DNA of 64,000 nucleotides from Sphingobacteriia bacterium 24-36-13 (GTDB lineage: Bacteria > Bacteroidota > Bacteroidia > Chitinophagales > Chitinophagaceae), in assembly GCA_002281875.1 (NCBI GenBank), contig NCHN01000007.1, forward strand, positions 1 through 64,000, in the 5' to 3' direction. The notes under the pieces were generated by a model. The model was not told the origin of the DNA. It saw only the letters and a list, made by a program, of their open reading frames with translations, and ran no database searches. This document shows, piece by piece, positions 7,473 through 15,692 of this stretch. The position numbers and the translations under genes were made by a program. Numbering within the stretch: position 1 is the first letter of the stretch; each line of letters begins with the position of its first letter.

Positions 7473-8690
7473 ATGCTGAGATTGATGATAGTTCCTGTAA
7501 TCAGTTATGTAATGATGGCATGTAGTGGTTCCCCCGCCCCTACCACTGATACAATTAATGAAGGGAAGCCATTGGTTTACACCAGTTTGAAATCGAGTGA
7601 AAAAGAAATATATGTTAATGCAATTAAGCCTATTTATGAGAAGCAATTGCTAAAGACGGGTTTTAATGGCGCAATTTTAATAGCCAAAAACGGTGAAGTG
7701 GTTTTTGAAGATTACCAGGGGATGATTAATTTTTCTACAAAGGAACCCATAACCCCTTCTTCTACTTTTCACGTTGCATCAATTAGTAAAACTTTTACGG
7801 CTATGACCATTTTAAGGTTGATGGAACAAAGCCGCCTTGCATTAACAGACCCTGTAGAACAATACCTGCCCTCCTTTCCTTACAAAGGGATTACGCTTGA
7901 ATTGTTACTGTCTCATCGTTCTGGCTTACCAAAATACGATCAGTTGATGGCAGGTACTAGATCTTATATTACCCGAAGAAAAAATAAGAGAGGTAAATGG
8001 ATAAAGCAAACTGTGTACGTTAAAGATCCAGTAAGGGTTACCGGTTTGAGCAGCAATTATGATGTGTTGAAGTTTTTAGCTGGAACCCGCCCTGCGCCTG
8101 AGTCTCAGCCTAATAGAAGATACAGTTACAATAATACGAATTTTGCATTATTGGCCTTGGTAATCGAAAAAATTACTGGCCAAACCTATCCCCAATACAT
8201 GAAAGACAGCGTTTTTACTCCCCTTGGGATGAAAGACACGTATGTGTTTAGTTTAAAGGATACTGCCAATTATGTACCATCCTATACTCCTGGGAAAAAA
8301 GCATATCCATTAGAAAAATTGGATTGTATTTATGGCGATAAGAACGTGTATAGTACAGTAAGAGATTTACTTCAATGGGACAAAGCATTGTATCAAGGCA
8401 AGTTTGTAAGTATGCAGTCACAGGAATTGGCATATGAGCCGTTGAGCAATGAAACCAGGGGTAAAAAGAATTATGGTTTAGGATGGCATTTATATGTAGA
8501 TCCTCCTAATCCAACAGTGGTTTATCACAATGGCTGGTGGCATGGGAACAATGCCGTTTTTAGAAGACTGCTCAGTGATACGGCAACTATAATCATCCTA
8601 GGAAATAAATTCAATAGCAATATTTGGCAGGCAGGCAAGCTGAGCGCTGTTTTCACTGATATTGAGCTGCCAGAGATGGACGCAGAATAA
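7473..8690 (+). CDS. serine hydrolase lipoprotein, class C beta-lactamase/penicillin-binding fold
   Basis: The 405-residue protein starts with a lipoprotein signal ending in MMAC (lipid on Cys17). The serine beta-lactamase-like fold is shown by SxxK at Ser103-Lys106 (VASISKTF), a YNN motif in RYSYNNTNFALLALVIEKITG, and the HNG motif near the C-terminus that replaces KTG in this family. Family members include D-aminopeptidases, esterases, DD-peptidases and AmpC-type lactamases, so the substrate cannot be set. A basic insert of about 20 residues (around ITRRKNKRGKWIKQTVYVKD) sits between the first and second motifs. It is probably anchored in the envelope and may act on peptidoglycan or short peptides. 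Confidence 0.82.
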   Translation: MLRLMIVPVISYVMMACSGSPAPTTDTINEGKPLVYTSLKSSEKEIYVNAIKPIYEKQLLKTGFNGAILIAKNGEVVFEDYQGMINFSTKEPITPSSTFHVASISKTFTAMTILRLMEQSRLALTDPVEQYLPSFPYKGITLELLLSHRSGLPKYDQLMAGTRSYITRRKNKRGKWIKQTVYVKDPVRVTGLSSNYDVLKFLAGTRPAPESQPNRRYSYNNTNFALLALVIEKITGQTYPQYMKDSVFTPLGMKDTYVFSLKDTANYVPSYTPGKKAYPLEKLDCIYGDKNVYSTVRDLLQWDKALYQGKFVSMQSQELAYEPLSNETRGKKNYGLGWHLYVDPPNPTVVYHNGWWHGNNAVFRRLLSDTATIIILGNKFNSNIWQAGKLSAVFTDIELPEMDAE

Positions 8691-8713
8691 TAATTATCCC
8701 TATACAACGTTTA

Positions 8714-8747
8714 TTGAAGCACCAAAGGGCTAGAACCCTTATTTTTG
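8714..8747 (+). promoter_or_regulatory. predicted promoter of the pyrophosphatase gene
   Basis: TTG at 8714-8716 and TATTTTTG at 8740-8747 are separated by 23 bases, the same geometry as the promoter at 7414. The TTG that could serve as an upstream start codon at 8745 is part of this -7 element, which argues for the ATG at 8787 as the real start. A small stem (aaggg/ccctt, 8725-8729 with 8736-8740) lies in the spacer and may also help end the upstream transcript. Confidence 0.5.
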
Positions 8748-8786
8748 CCAACCTTAAACAATTTAACAACTGACACACAATTGCTT

Positions 8787-11222
8787 ATGAACAATCTATT
8801 GTTTTATGCCGTTCCGGCGATGGGAGTTATTGGACTTCTATACACTTTAATTAAGTTTAACTGGGTATCCAAGCAGGATGCAGGTAACGCTAGAATGAAA
8901 GAAATCAGCACATACATCGCAGAAGGTGCAATGGCTTTCTTGAAAGCTGAGTGGAAAATCCTAGCTTATTTTGTGGTAATTGTTGCAATCCTTTTAGGAT
9001 TTATGGCTCAATCTAATGAAGACAGCCATTGGAGCATTGCCATCTCCTTTTTTATAGGAGCCGTATTTAGTGCAACTGCAGGGTATATTGGTATGAAAGT
9101 GGCTACCAAAGCCAACGTTCGTACTGCCGAAGCTGCAAGAACCAGTTTAAGCAAAGCCTTAAATGTTTCTTTTACTGGTGGTGCTGTTATGGGTTTGGGT
9201 GTATCAGGATTGGCCGTTTTAGGTTTAGGTGGTTTGTTTTTAGTGTTAAAGCAATACTTCTCTCCTGATGGAGATGTAGAAGGCATGCTTCGCACTATTG
9301 AAGTATTAACTGGTTTTTCTTTAGGTGCTGAAAGTATAGCATTATTTGCGCGTGTAGGTGGTGGTATTTATACCAAAGCCGCGGACGTAGGTGCAGACTT
9401 AGTAGGTAAAGTTGAAGCAGGCATTCCAGAAGATGATCCTCGTAACCCTGCTACTATTGCAGATAACGTGGGTGACAACGTAGGTGACGTTGCAGGTATG
9501 GGAGCTGACTTATTTGGTTCTTATGTTGCCACCGTTTTAGCTACGATGGTATTGGGTAATGAAGTAACTGCCGCTGATGGTTCAAGATTAATAGATGCAT
9601 TTGGTGGATTATCTCCAATCCTTTTACCGATGTTGATTGCTGGTATTGGAATCATCTTATCTATCATTGGAACTTTATTTGTTCGCATAGGTGAAAACGC
9701 AGGATTAAATACTGCAGTTGTGCAAAAAGCGTTGAACATGGGTAACTATGGTTCAATGGTTTTAACTGCTATCGTATGTTATTTCTTAGTTGGAAATGTA
9801 TTGCCTGAAACAATGACTTTAAGAGGCGCTGAATTCACTAGAAATGGTGTGTATGGTGCAATTGTAGTTGGTTTAGTGGTAGGTACATTAATGAGCATTA
9901 TTACAGAGTATTATACCGCAATGGGTAAGCGTCCTGTAATGAGCATTATCCGTCAGTCTGCTACAGGTCATGCTACTAATATTATTGGTGGATTAGCAAT
10001 TGGTATGGAAAGCACTTTCTTGCCAATACTTGTTTTAGCGGGTGGTATTTATGGTTCATTCCTTTGTGCAGGTTTATATGGTGTAGCTATTGCAGCTGCG
10101 GGTATGATGGCTACAACTGGTATGCAATTAGCGATTGACGCTTTCGGCCCAATTGCAGATAATGCAGGTGGTATTGCTGAAATGAGTGAATTACCTGGTG
10201 AAGTACGTGAGAAGACCGATATTTTGGATGCTGTAGGTAACACTACTGCAGCAAGCGGTAAAGGTTTTGCCATTGCTTCTGCTGCATTAACTGCATTGGC
10301 TTTATTTGCTGCTTTTGTGGGTGTTGCAATGCCAAACAATCAGCATATTGATATTTATAAAGCGGATGTTTTAGCTGCTTTATTTATTGGTGGAATGATA
10401 CCGTTCATTTTCTCTTCACTCGCTATTAGAGCGGTAGGTGAAGCGGCAATGGCCATGGTGGAAGAAGTTCGTCGCCAGTTCAGAACCATTCCAGGAATCA
10501 TGGAAGGTACTGGTAAGCCTGAATACGATAAGTGTGTGGCCATTTCAACAGAAGCTTCTTTAAAGAAGATGATGTTGCCTGGTGCAATTACCATTATCTC
10601 TCCTATTTTAATTGGTTTCTTATTAGGACCTGAAGCATTGGGTGGATTTTTAGCAGGTGCTACTGTAAGTGGTGTATTAATGGGAATTTTCCAGAACAAC
10701 GCAGGTGGTGCTTGGGATAATGCCAAGAAGTCTTTTGAGAAGGGCGTTGAAATTAATGGTGAAATGTATTACAAGAAATCAGAACCACATAAAGCTTCTG
10801 TAACAGGTGATACAGTTGGTGATCCATTTAAAGACACTTCTGGTCCTTCTATGAATATCTTAATCAAATTGATGTCTATCGTTTCATTGGTTATTGCGCC
10901 TACATTGGCTCATTTGCATCCAACTGGTGCTGCTGAAAACAAAATTGAAAAGAAGATTGAAATCAGGGTTACTGGCCAAGATACTGCTGCGATGAGTATG
11001 AGTGCTCAGCCAAATGCAGATGGTTTAACTGGTTTAATTGAAGCATTGAAAACAGATGGAGTGATTGAATCAGCTGAAAATGTTTCTATTAAAATTGAAG
11101 CAGGTAAATTGTTGATCAATGGTACTGCTGTAACTGATGATGTTTACAAGAAATATGAGCAATTCTACATGAGTATGAGCGACAAAGGCATAGAAATAAA
11201 AGCCTCTGAAATTAAAAAGTAA
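8787..11222 (+). CDS. hppA: membrane-bound proton/sodium-translocating pyrophosphatase
   Basis: The 811-residue polytopic membrane protein couples hydrolysis of pyrophosphate to H+ or Na+ export across the cytoplasmic membrane. The substrate-binding motif [11 protein letters not shown] lies around residues 200-210 and is followed by [31 protein letters not shown] sequence. In [10 protein letters not shown] the first Ala (A488), where K+-independent enzymes have Lys, points to the K+-dependent class. About 16 transmembrane helices fit the hydrophobicity. The last roughly 105 residues after APTLAHLHP form a soluble extension rich in Lys/Glu that standard enzymes lack. The start at 8787 is chosen because the upstream TTG overlaps the promoter. 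The gene is monocistronic. Confidence 0.93.
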   Translation: MNNLLFYAVPAMGVIGLLYTLIKFNWVSKQDAGNARMKEISTYIAEGAMAFLKAEWKILAYFVVIVAILLGFMAQSNEDSHWSIAISFFIGAVFSATAGYIGMKVATKANVRTAEAARTSLSKALNVSFTGGAVMGLGVSGLAVLGLGGLFLVLKQYFSPDGDVEGMLRTIEVLTGFSLGAESIALFARVGGGIYTKAADVGADLVGKVEAGIPEDDPRNPATIADNVGDNVGDVAGMGADLFGSYVATVLATMVLGNEVTAADGSRLIDAFGGLSPILLPMLIAGIGIILSIIGTLFVRIGENAGLNTAVVQKALNMGNYGSMVLTAIVCYFLVGNVLPETMTLRGAEFTRNGVYGAIVVGLVVGTLMSIITEYYTAMGKRPVMSIIRQSATGHATNIIGGLAIGMESTFLPILVLAGGIYGSFLCAGLYGVAIAAAGMMATTGMQLAIDAFGPIADNAGGIAEMSELPGEVREKTDILDAVGNTTAASGKGFAIASAALTALALFAAFVGVAMPNNQHIDIYKADVLAALFIGGMIPFIFSSLAIRAVGEAAMAMVEEVRRQFRTIPGIMEGTGKPEYDKCVAISTEASLKKMMLPGAITIISPILIGFLLGPEALGGFLAGATVSGVLMGIFQNNAGGAWDNAKKSFEKGVEINGEMYYKKSEPHKASVTGDTVGDPFKDTSGPSMNILIKLMSIVSLVIAPTLAHLHPTGAAENKIEKKIEIRVTGQDTAAMSMSAQPNADGLTGLIEALKTDGVIESAENVSIKIEAGKLLINGTAVTDDVYKKYEQFYMSMSDKGIEIKASEIKK

Positions 11223-11238
11223 GAAAGGTATTAAATGT

Positions 11239-11266
11239 AAAAACCCCCGAAATTTCGGGGGTTTTT
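11239..11266. terminator. bidirectional terminator between hppA and the PUR-family gene
   Basis: This is a perfect 28-bp palindrome (aaaaacccccgaaa / tttcgggggttttt) with A-runs and T-runs on the two sides. It can end both the rightward hppA transcript and the leftward PUR-family transcript. Confidence 0.85.
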
Positions 11267-11289
11267 TTATAGCAAACAATCGAAAAAAA

Positions 11290-11763
11290 TTACCACTTGT
11301 CTACTTCTTCAGTAGCAGTATCGTTTACAACAGGGGTTTCATTTACTGTTGAAGTAGGGGTAGCTGCTGTATAAACAGGCTCAGCAACTTCTGGCGTAGC
11401 TTCAGTTTCAGCCACTAAATTGGCTTCACTATTTTCTGGAGTATAGTTTTCTCCTTCTCCCTCACCTTCTGGATACTCATGATTAAATGCATCAAAATCG
11501 AAGTCGGGCATTAAATCTGTTTTCACAAAATCTACTGCTTCTCCTAATGCTTTAATGAATTTGTTGAAATCTTCTTTGTACAGAAAAATCTTGTGACGGT
11601 CATAACCATTGTTATCGAAGCGTTTACGGCTTTCGGTAATGGTTAAAAAATAATCATTGCCACGTGTTGCTCTTACATCAAAAAAGTAAGTTCTTCTCTT
11701 TCCTGCACGGATGCGAGTGCTGTACACACTCTCCATTTTTTTGTCGTTGTTCTCGTACGCCAC
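11290..11763 (-). CDS. PUR-alpha-like DNA/RNA-binding protein (DUF3276)
   Basis: The 157-residue protein contains a single PUR repeat domain at residues about 10-85, beginning MESVYSTRIRAGKRRTYFFD and continuing DYFLTITESRKR. This is the Bacteroidota/spirochaete DUF3276 family related to eukaryotic PUR-alpha and to Borrelia BpuR, which bind single-stranded nucleic acids and act in transcriptional or translational control. The domain is followed by an acidic, low-complexity tail of about 65 residues rich in Glu, Thr, Ala and Pro, a likely disordered modulatory segment. The family is near-universal in Bacteroidota. It stands alone, with the terminator at 11239-11266 downstream. Confidence 0.85.
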   Translation of the reverse strand: MAYENNDKKMESVYSTRIRAGKRRTYFFDVRATRGNDYFLTITESRKRFDNNGYDRHKIFLYKEDFNKFIKALGEAVDFVKTDLMPDFDFDAFNHEYPEGEGEGENYTPENSEANLVAETEATPEVAEPVYTAATPTSTVNETPVVNDTATEEVDKW

Positions 11764-11887
11764 AGTTTATTAATTTGGTTAACAGTTTGTTAATGGTTAA
11801 AAATAGGAGTTGTTTCCGAATTACCAAAAATTTCCATTAAATAATAAACAAATGTGGTAGACTTTTTTTAAAGTTGTAACGCTAAAA

Positions 11888-13714
11888 TTAAGCTTCCTTA
11901 TTAGTTTGAAGTTGTAGTTTATATAGTTCTGCGTAGTAGCCATTTAAATTCATGAGTTCCTCATGAGTACCTTGTTCTATAATGATGCCATCTTCTAAAA
12001 CAATAATTTGATCAAATTTAAAACCTGCGAATATTCTATGGGTGACAATCAACGCAGTTTTGGCTTTTAAATATTCATACAAATGATCAATAATATGTTT
12101 TTCTGTTTTGGCATCAACCGCACTTAAACAATCGTCAAATAAAACGATTTCAGGGGCTTTAATTAATGCACGGGCAATAGAAATTCTTTGTTTTTGTCCC
12201 CCACTTAAAGTCACCCCCCGCTCTCCTATCAAAGTTTCATATCCATTTTCAAAACCCATAATTTCTTCGTGAATGCTAGCACTTTTAGCTGCTTCTATAA
12301 CACGCTCTATGGTGGTATGCTCACTAACACCAAAACGAATATTATTTGCTACGGTATCGCTAAATAAAAACACGTCTTGTTGTACGTAACTTATATTTTG
12401 TCTTAACTGATTTAAACTATATAATTGAAGTGGTTTTGATCCAATGGTGATGGATCCTTGATCAGGTTCATAAAATCGCAATAGCAATTGAGCTAAAGTA
12501 GATTTTCCACTTCCTGTTTTGCCTAAAATTAATACCTTCTCCCCTCTTGCAACGCTCAAATTCAATCTCTGTATGGCTTTGATGCCAGTATGCGGATAAG
12601 TGAAACTGACGTTTTTAAATTCAATGGTACCTGAAACAGGCTCATCTTCTAAAACAGTTGGATGATCTTGTATAGCTGGTTCAATTTGTAAAAATTCATT
12701 TAATCTTTTTTGTGAAGCAGCTGCACGTTGAATCATACTAGCCGTCCAACCAATGGCACTTACGGGGAACGTAAGCATATTGATGTAGATGACAAATTCC
12801 ACAATAGTGCCCACTTTAGTTGGGTCTTCCATGGCTTGCATTCCCCCCACAAAAATGGTGATTAAGGTACTGATACCAATCATGAGTGCCATGCTCGGGA
12901 AATACAACGCTTCTACTTTTGCTAAACTGATTGCGTTGGCTTTATACTGCTCGCTATTGTGGTTAAAGAACCCCAACATGGCTTTTTCCTGAACAAATGA
13001 TTTGATGACCCTAATGCCAGAATAAGACTCTTGAGCATTGGTTGTAAGATTGGATAAGTGCTCTTGTATGGATTCGCTTTTTTTATTAATAATGCTATTG
13101 ACTTTGTAAATAGTTATGGCCAACAGGGGGAGCGGAGCCAACACCAATAATGTCAGGTTCACATCTTTGCTTAGCATGTTCACAATGCAAAACCCTATTA
13201 AAGTGACTAGGTTAATCAAATACATAACGGCTGGGCCGGTATACATTCTTACCCTACTTACGTCTTCAGAAATCCGATTCATTAAATCGCCCGTACTATT
13301 CTGCTTATAAAAGCTGGTATTCAGGCGTTGATATTGGTCAAAAACTTGATTCTTTTGGTCAAACTCTATATGACGGCTCATTACAATAATGGTCTGCCGC
13401 ATAAAAAACATCAGAATTCCTCTAACAATTGCTATAAAAAGGATGCTCAAACTACAAATGGCAATTAGCCAACCAAAGCTGAATTCATTCCCATTAATTA
13501 ATTTGATAAAGCTATTTACAATGCCATCATGTGCATTATACGGTACGCCAGGCTTAGCTCCAGGCAATCTTTGTTGTACCAAACTAATTACATATCCAGT
13601 GATTTGTGGGGCTAAAACTGCAAAATAGTTAGAAGCAATAACAAAGAATATTCCTATAAAGAAACGTTTGCGATACTTCCAGAAATAATGATTTAACGAG
13701 GCCAGTTCTTTCAA
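11888..13714 (-). CDS. ABC exporter, fused permease and ATPase (MsbA/multidrug type)
   Basis: The 608-residue half-transporter has an N-terminal six-helix exporter domain (residues about 1-330) and a C-terminal nucleotide-binding domain. Walker A is GKTGSGKST at 398-406, the signature is LSGGQKQR and Walker B is IVLFDDCLSAVD. The loop after helix 1-2 holds an insertion (about residues 50-75). Homodimers of this type export lipids, drugs or peptides; nothing in the sequence or neighbours fixes the cargo. A TATATTTG element on the minus strand (13734-13741) lies just upstream and is a candidate -7 box, although no good -33 partner is visible. Confidence 0.88.
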   Translation of the reverse strand: MKELASLNHYFWKYRKRFFIGIFFVIASNYFAVLAPQITGYVISLVQQRLPGAKPGVPYNAHDGIVNSFIKLINGNEFSFGWLIAICSLSILFIAIVRGILMFFMRQTIIVMSRHIEFDQKNQVFDQYQRLNTSFYKQNSTGDLMNRISEDVSRVRMYTGPAVMYLINLVTLIGFCIVNMLSKDVNLTLLVLAPLPLLAITIYKVNSIINKKSESIQEHLSNLTTNAQESYSGIRVIKSFVQEKAMLGFFNHNSEQYKANAISLAKVEALYFPSMALMIGISTLITIFVGGMQAMEDPTKVGTIVEFVIYINMLTFPVSAIGWTASMIQRAAASQKRLNEFLQIEPAIQDHPTVLEDEPVSGTIEFKNVSFTYPHTGIKAIQRLNLSVARGEKVLILGKTGSGKSTLAQLLLRFYEPDQGSITIGSKPLQLYSLNQLRQNISYVQQDVFLFSDTVANNIRFGVSEHTTIERVIEAAKSASIHEEIMGFENGYETLIGERGVTLSGGQKQRISIARALIKAPEIVLFDDCLSAVDAKTEKHIIDHLYEYLKAKTALIVTHRIFAGFKFDQIIVLEDGIIIEQGTHEELMNLNGYYAELYKLQLQTNKEA

Positions 13715-13761
13715 TCCAAATAAAATTAGTTTGCAAATATAACCTTGTAATAAAATAAGTT

Positions 13762-13792
13762 TTGGATAAAAAAAATACAGCCCTTACTTTTG
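13762..13792 (+). promoter_or_regulatory. predicted promoter of tRNA-Ser
   Basis: TTG at 13762-13764 and TACTTTTG at 13785-13792 are separated by 20 bases. The element ends 4 bases before the first tRNA base, so transcription would begin at, or within a few bases of, the mature 5' end. Confidence 0.5.
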
Positions 13793-13796
13793 CCGC

Positions 13797-13881
13797 GGAG
13801 AGCTGGCAGAGTGGTCGATTGCGGCAGTCTTGAAAACTGTTGACTGTTACAGGTCCGGGGGTTCGAATCCCTCGCTCTCCG
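13797..13881 (+). tRNA. tRNA-Ser (anticodon TGA)
   Basis: A class II tRNA of 85 bases with acceptor stem GGAGAGC/GCTCTCC, discriminator G, a long variable arm, and T-arm GGGGGTTCGAATCCCTC. The anticodon loop CTTGAAA reads TGA, for UCN serine codons. CCA is not encoded; the bases after the discriminator are caa. Confidence 0.95.
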
Positions 13882-13887
13882 CAAAAG

Positions 13888-13919
13888 AAAAGCCTCGAGT
13901 ATAACTCGGGGCTTTTTTA
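13888..13919 (+). terminator. terminator after tRNA-Ser
   Basis: A 12-bp stem (aaaagcctcgag / ctcggggctttt, one G-T wobble) with a 5-base loop is followed by Ts, directly downstream of the tRNA. Confidence 0.8.
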
Positions 13920-14007
13920 TTTTTCACGAGTCTGAACCGAAGGTTTAAGCGAGTGAAAAACTTAAAAAAGACGAAGGCACGAAGTGCCAAGGCTTTTTCT
14001 TTTGCAA

Positions 14008-14150
14008 CACCCCCATTAAGGATCAGCGCAGCTAATCCGAAGCGAACGGACATCTGTTTGTTTTGAGCCACCCCCATTAAGGATCAGCGCAGCTAATCCC
14101 TTGGAAAGGGGGCGCAGCTAATCCCACCAACGGTGGGTCGCAGCTAATCC
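14008..14150 (+). repeat. cluster of short interspersed repeats sharing cgcagctaatcc
   Basis: The 12-base core cgcagctaatcc occurs at 14027-14038, 14088-14099, 14113-14124 and 14139-14150. The first two belong to a 31-base unit repeated exactly at 14008-14038 and 14069-14099, 61 bases apart. The later two are spaced by about 26 bases and are preceded by locally self-complementary GC-rich sequence (for example cccaccaacggtggg, 14123-14137). Spacing is irregular, so this is not a CRISPR array. Confidence 0.85.
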
Positions 14151-14212
14151 TCCATTCGTCTCCAATGTATTATATTGACTTTACCACCAATGATTTGTCT
14201 TAAAAGTGTAAT

Positions 14213-14254
14213 TTTTATTCAATAAAAGTATTTAAATACTTTTATTGAATAAAA
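14213..14254. promoter_or_regulatory. perfect 42-bp palindrome, likely operator of the Rrf2-controlled operon
   Basis: The sequence is an exact palindrome centred between 14233 and 14234, with core aaagtatttaaatacttt. The core has the same build as Rrf2/NsrR operators (AT-rich arms around aTTTnnAAAt). It lies 43 bases before the start codon of the first gene of an operon that ends with its own Rrf2-family regulator. It has no GC-rich stem or T-run and is therefore a poor terminator. Confidence 0.7.
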
Positions 14255-14297
14255 TGATTAATTTTACATCATTGAATAACTAATTAATTAAAATATC

Positions 14298-15269
14298 ATG
14301 TTAACACAATTTGAAAATACGCTAGACGTAACAGTTTTAGAACCTAAACAAAAACATCCTACAATTTTTGTAAGATTCGACGAACTCAACCCTGGAGAAG
14401 CATTAACTATACACAACGACCATGATCCTAAACCCTTGTATTATCAATTATTAGGAGAAAGAGGAAATATTTTTAATTGGGAGTATTTAGAAGAAGGACC
14501 TGAATGGTGGAAAGTGAGAATTACCAAAAAAAAAGATGGTGAAAATGAGGAATCCATTGGGCAGATGGCTGCGAAAGATATTCGTAAAGCTCAAATTTTT
14601 AAAAAATATGGGTTAGATTTTTGCTGTGGCGGAAAGAAATCTGTGAAAGAAGCATGTTTAGCAAAAGGACTAGACGTGATCAAAGTGGAAAAAGAGTTGC
14701 AAGACGCAGAGAAAAATATTGCTATAAATGGATCAGGAAGACCGGTTGAATATACTAAATGGAGTCTTGATTTTTTAATTGATTATATAGTTAATACTCA
14801 CCATAATTATGTGAAATCGAGCTTGCCAGATATTGTTGCTTATGCAGAGAAAGTTAATCGAGTTCATGGACAAAGACATGTACAATTATTTCAGATTAAT
14901 GAACTAGTTAAAGCCATTAATAATGAATTAACTGCACACTTAATGAAAGAAGAGAAAATTTTGTTCCCTTATATAAAGTCTTTAGTAGCAGTAAAAAATG
15001 GCGAACTGAAAAACTTTTCCGCAAGCTTTGGTTCTGTTCAAAGTCCAATTATTATGATGGAAATGGAGCATGAAATGGTAGGGCAAAATCTTACTCTCAT
15101 TAGAGAATTATCAAACAATTTTAAACTGCCGGAAGATGCTTGTAGCAGCTACTCTTTACTTTATCGTTTCCTTGAAGAGTTTGAAGAAGATCTTCACATG
15201 CATATACATTTAGAAAATAATATTTTGTTCCCGAAAGCTCTAGAATTGGAGCAAGAATCTAAAAAATAA
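14298..15269 (+). CDS. ric: iron-sulfur cluster repair di-iron protein (RIC/ScdA/YtfE) with N-terminal DUF2249 domain
   Basis: The 323-residue protein has three parts. Residues about 1-78 form a DUF2249 (TusA-like) domain (PTIFVRFDELNPGEALTIHNDHDP). Residues about 85-145 are the ScdA_N domain with the paired cysteines of LDFCCGGKKSV. Residues about 150-318 form a hemerythrin-like four-helix bundle with multiple His/Glu di-iron ligands (THHNYV, HGQRH, HLMKEEKILFPY, EMEHEMVG, HMHIHLENNILFP). RIC proteins repair iron-sulfur clusters damaged by nitric oxide or oxidants in the cytoplasm. The DUF2249 fusion is not part of E. coli YtfE or S. aureus ScdA. It is the first gene of a six-gene operon and lies just behind the 42-bp palindrome. 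Confidence 0.88.
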   Translation: MLTQFENTLDVTVLEPKQKHPTIFVRFDELNPGEALTIHNDHDPKPLYYQLLGERGNIFNWEYLEEGPEWWKVRITKKKDGENEESIGQMAAKDIRKAQIFKKYGLDFCCGGKKSVKEACLAKGLDVIKVEKELQDAEKNIAINGSGRPVEYTKWSLDFLIDYIVNTHHNYVKSSLPDIVAYAEKVNRVHGQRHVQLFQINELVKAINNELTAHLMKEEKILFPYIKSLVAVKNGELKNFSASFGSVQSPIIMMEMEHEMVGQNLTLIRELSNNFKLPEDACSSYSLLYRFLEEFEEDLHMHIHLENNILFPKALELEQESKK

Positions 15270-15273
15270 AGTC

Positions 15274-15684
15274 ATGAAATTTTTACTTTCACTATTTCTT
15301 GTTTCCTGCTTTTTATTTGCATGCAATCAAAAAAATCAGCTGCCAGAAACTATAAAAGGATTAAAGTTAAATAATGGAGGTAAATGGGATGCAGATTCAG
15401 CAACAATAGTAAATGTTGATTTCTTACAACAAATTATAGCTGAAGAAAATGATAAAAGTTTAAATGATTTTATCAATAGAGCAGATAAATTACAACTCGG
15501 TTTAAATAAAATTATTAGCGAGTGTAAAATGACTGGTGAAAATCATGAAGTACTTCATTTATGGCTAGTACCATTAATTGATAAAGTTAAAGCCCTTAAA
15601 ACAACAAAATCTGTTGAAGATGCTAGATTAGTTTATACTGAAATCACGACTATCATAACAATTTTCCCAAAATATTTTGAATAA
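15274..15684 (+). CDS. small lipoprotein of unknown function in the NO/Fe-S operon
   Basis: The 136-residue protein begins with a lipoprotein signal, MKFLLSLFLVSCFLFAC, with lipid on Cys17. The mature part is predicted helical, with one Cys and a conserved-looking GENHEVLHLWLVPLIDKVKAL segment containing two His residues. It starts 4 bases after the ric stop, so it is translationally close and cotranscribed. I do not recognise the family. Its position among NO-response genes suggests an envelope partner of the membrane protein two genes downstream, which is inference only. Confidence 0.72.
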   Translation: MKFLLSLFLVSCFLFACNQKNQLPETIKGLKLNNGGKWDADSATIVNVDFLQQIIAEENDKSLNDFINRADKLQLGLNKIISECKMTGENHEVLHLWLVPLIDKVKALKTTKSVEDARLVYTEITTIITIFPKYFE

Positions 15685-15692
15685 CAATAATC

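Larger units (their letters stand above)
13882..14297. other. non-coding stretch between tRNA-Ser and the NO/Fe-S operon
   Basis: It contains the tRNA terminator, a family of short GC-rich repeats (14008-14150), and the operator-like palindrome (14213-14254) immediately before the operon. A minus-strand frame over 13847-14077 crosses the tRNA and is judged spurious. No small gene with credible composition is seen. Confidence 0.75.

Noticed and set aside
8745..8786. TTG start for hppA giving 14 extra residues
   Set aside because: The TTG is the last part of the TATTTTTG promoter element, and the next ATG starts at the first membrane helix.
11239..11266. Palindrome as a mobile-element end
   Set aside because: Flanking A- and T-runs and its place between convergent genes make it an ordinary bidirectional terminator.
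13847..14077. Minus-strand frame of 76 residues crossing tRNA-Ser, ending in ESEGFEPPDL
   Set aside because: It reads through the tRNA and its terminator, and its tail is a well-known translation artefact of tRNA-Ser complements.
14008..14150. Possible CRISPR array
   Set aside because: Copies are few and irregularly spaced (25-61 bases), two units are longer than the rest, spacers are not uniform and no cas genes are near.
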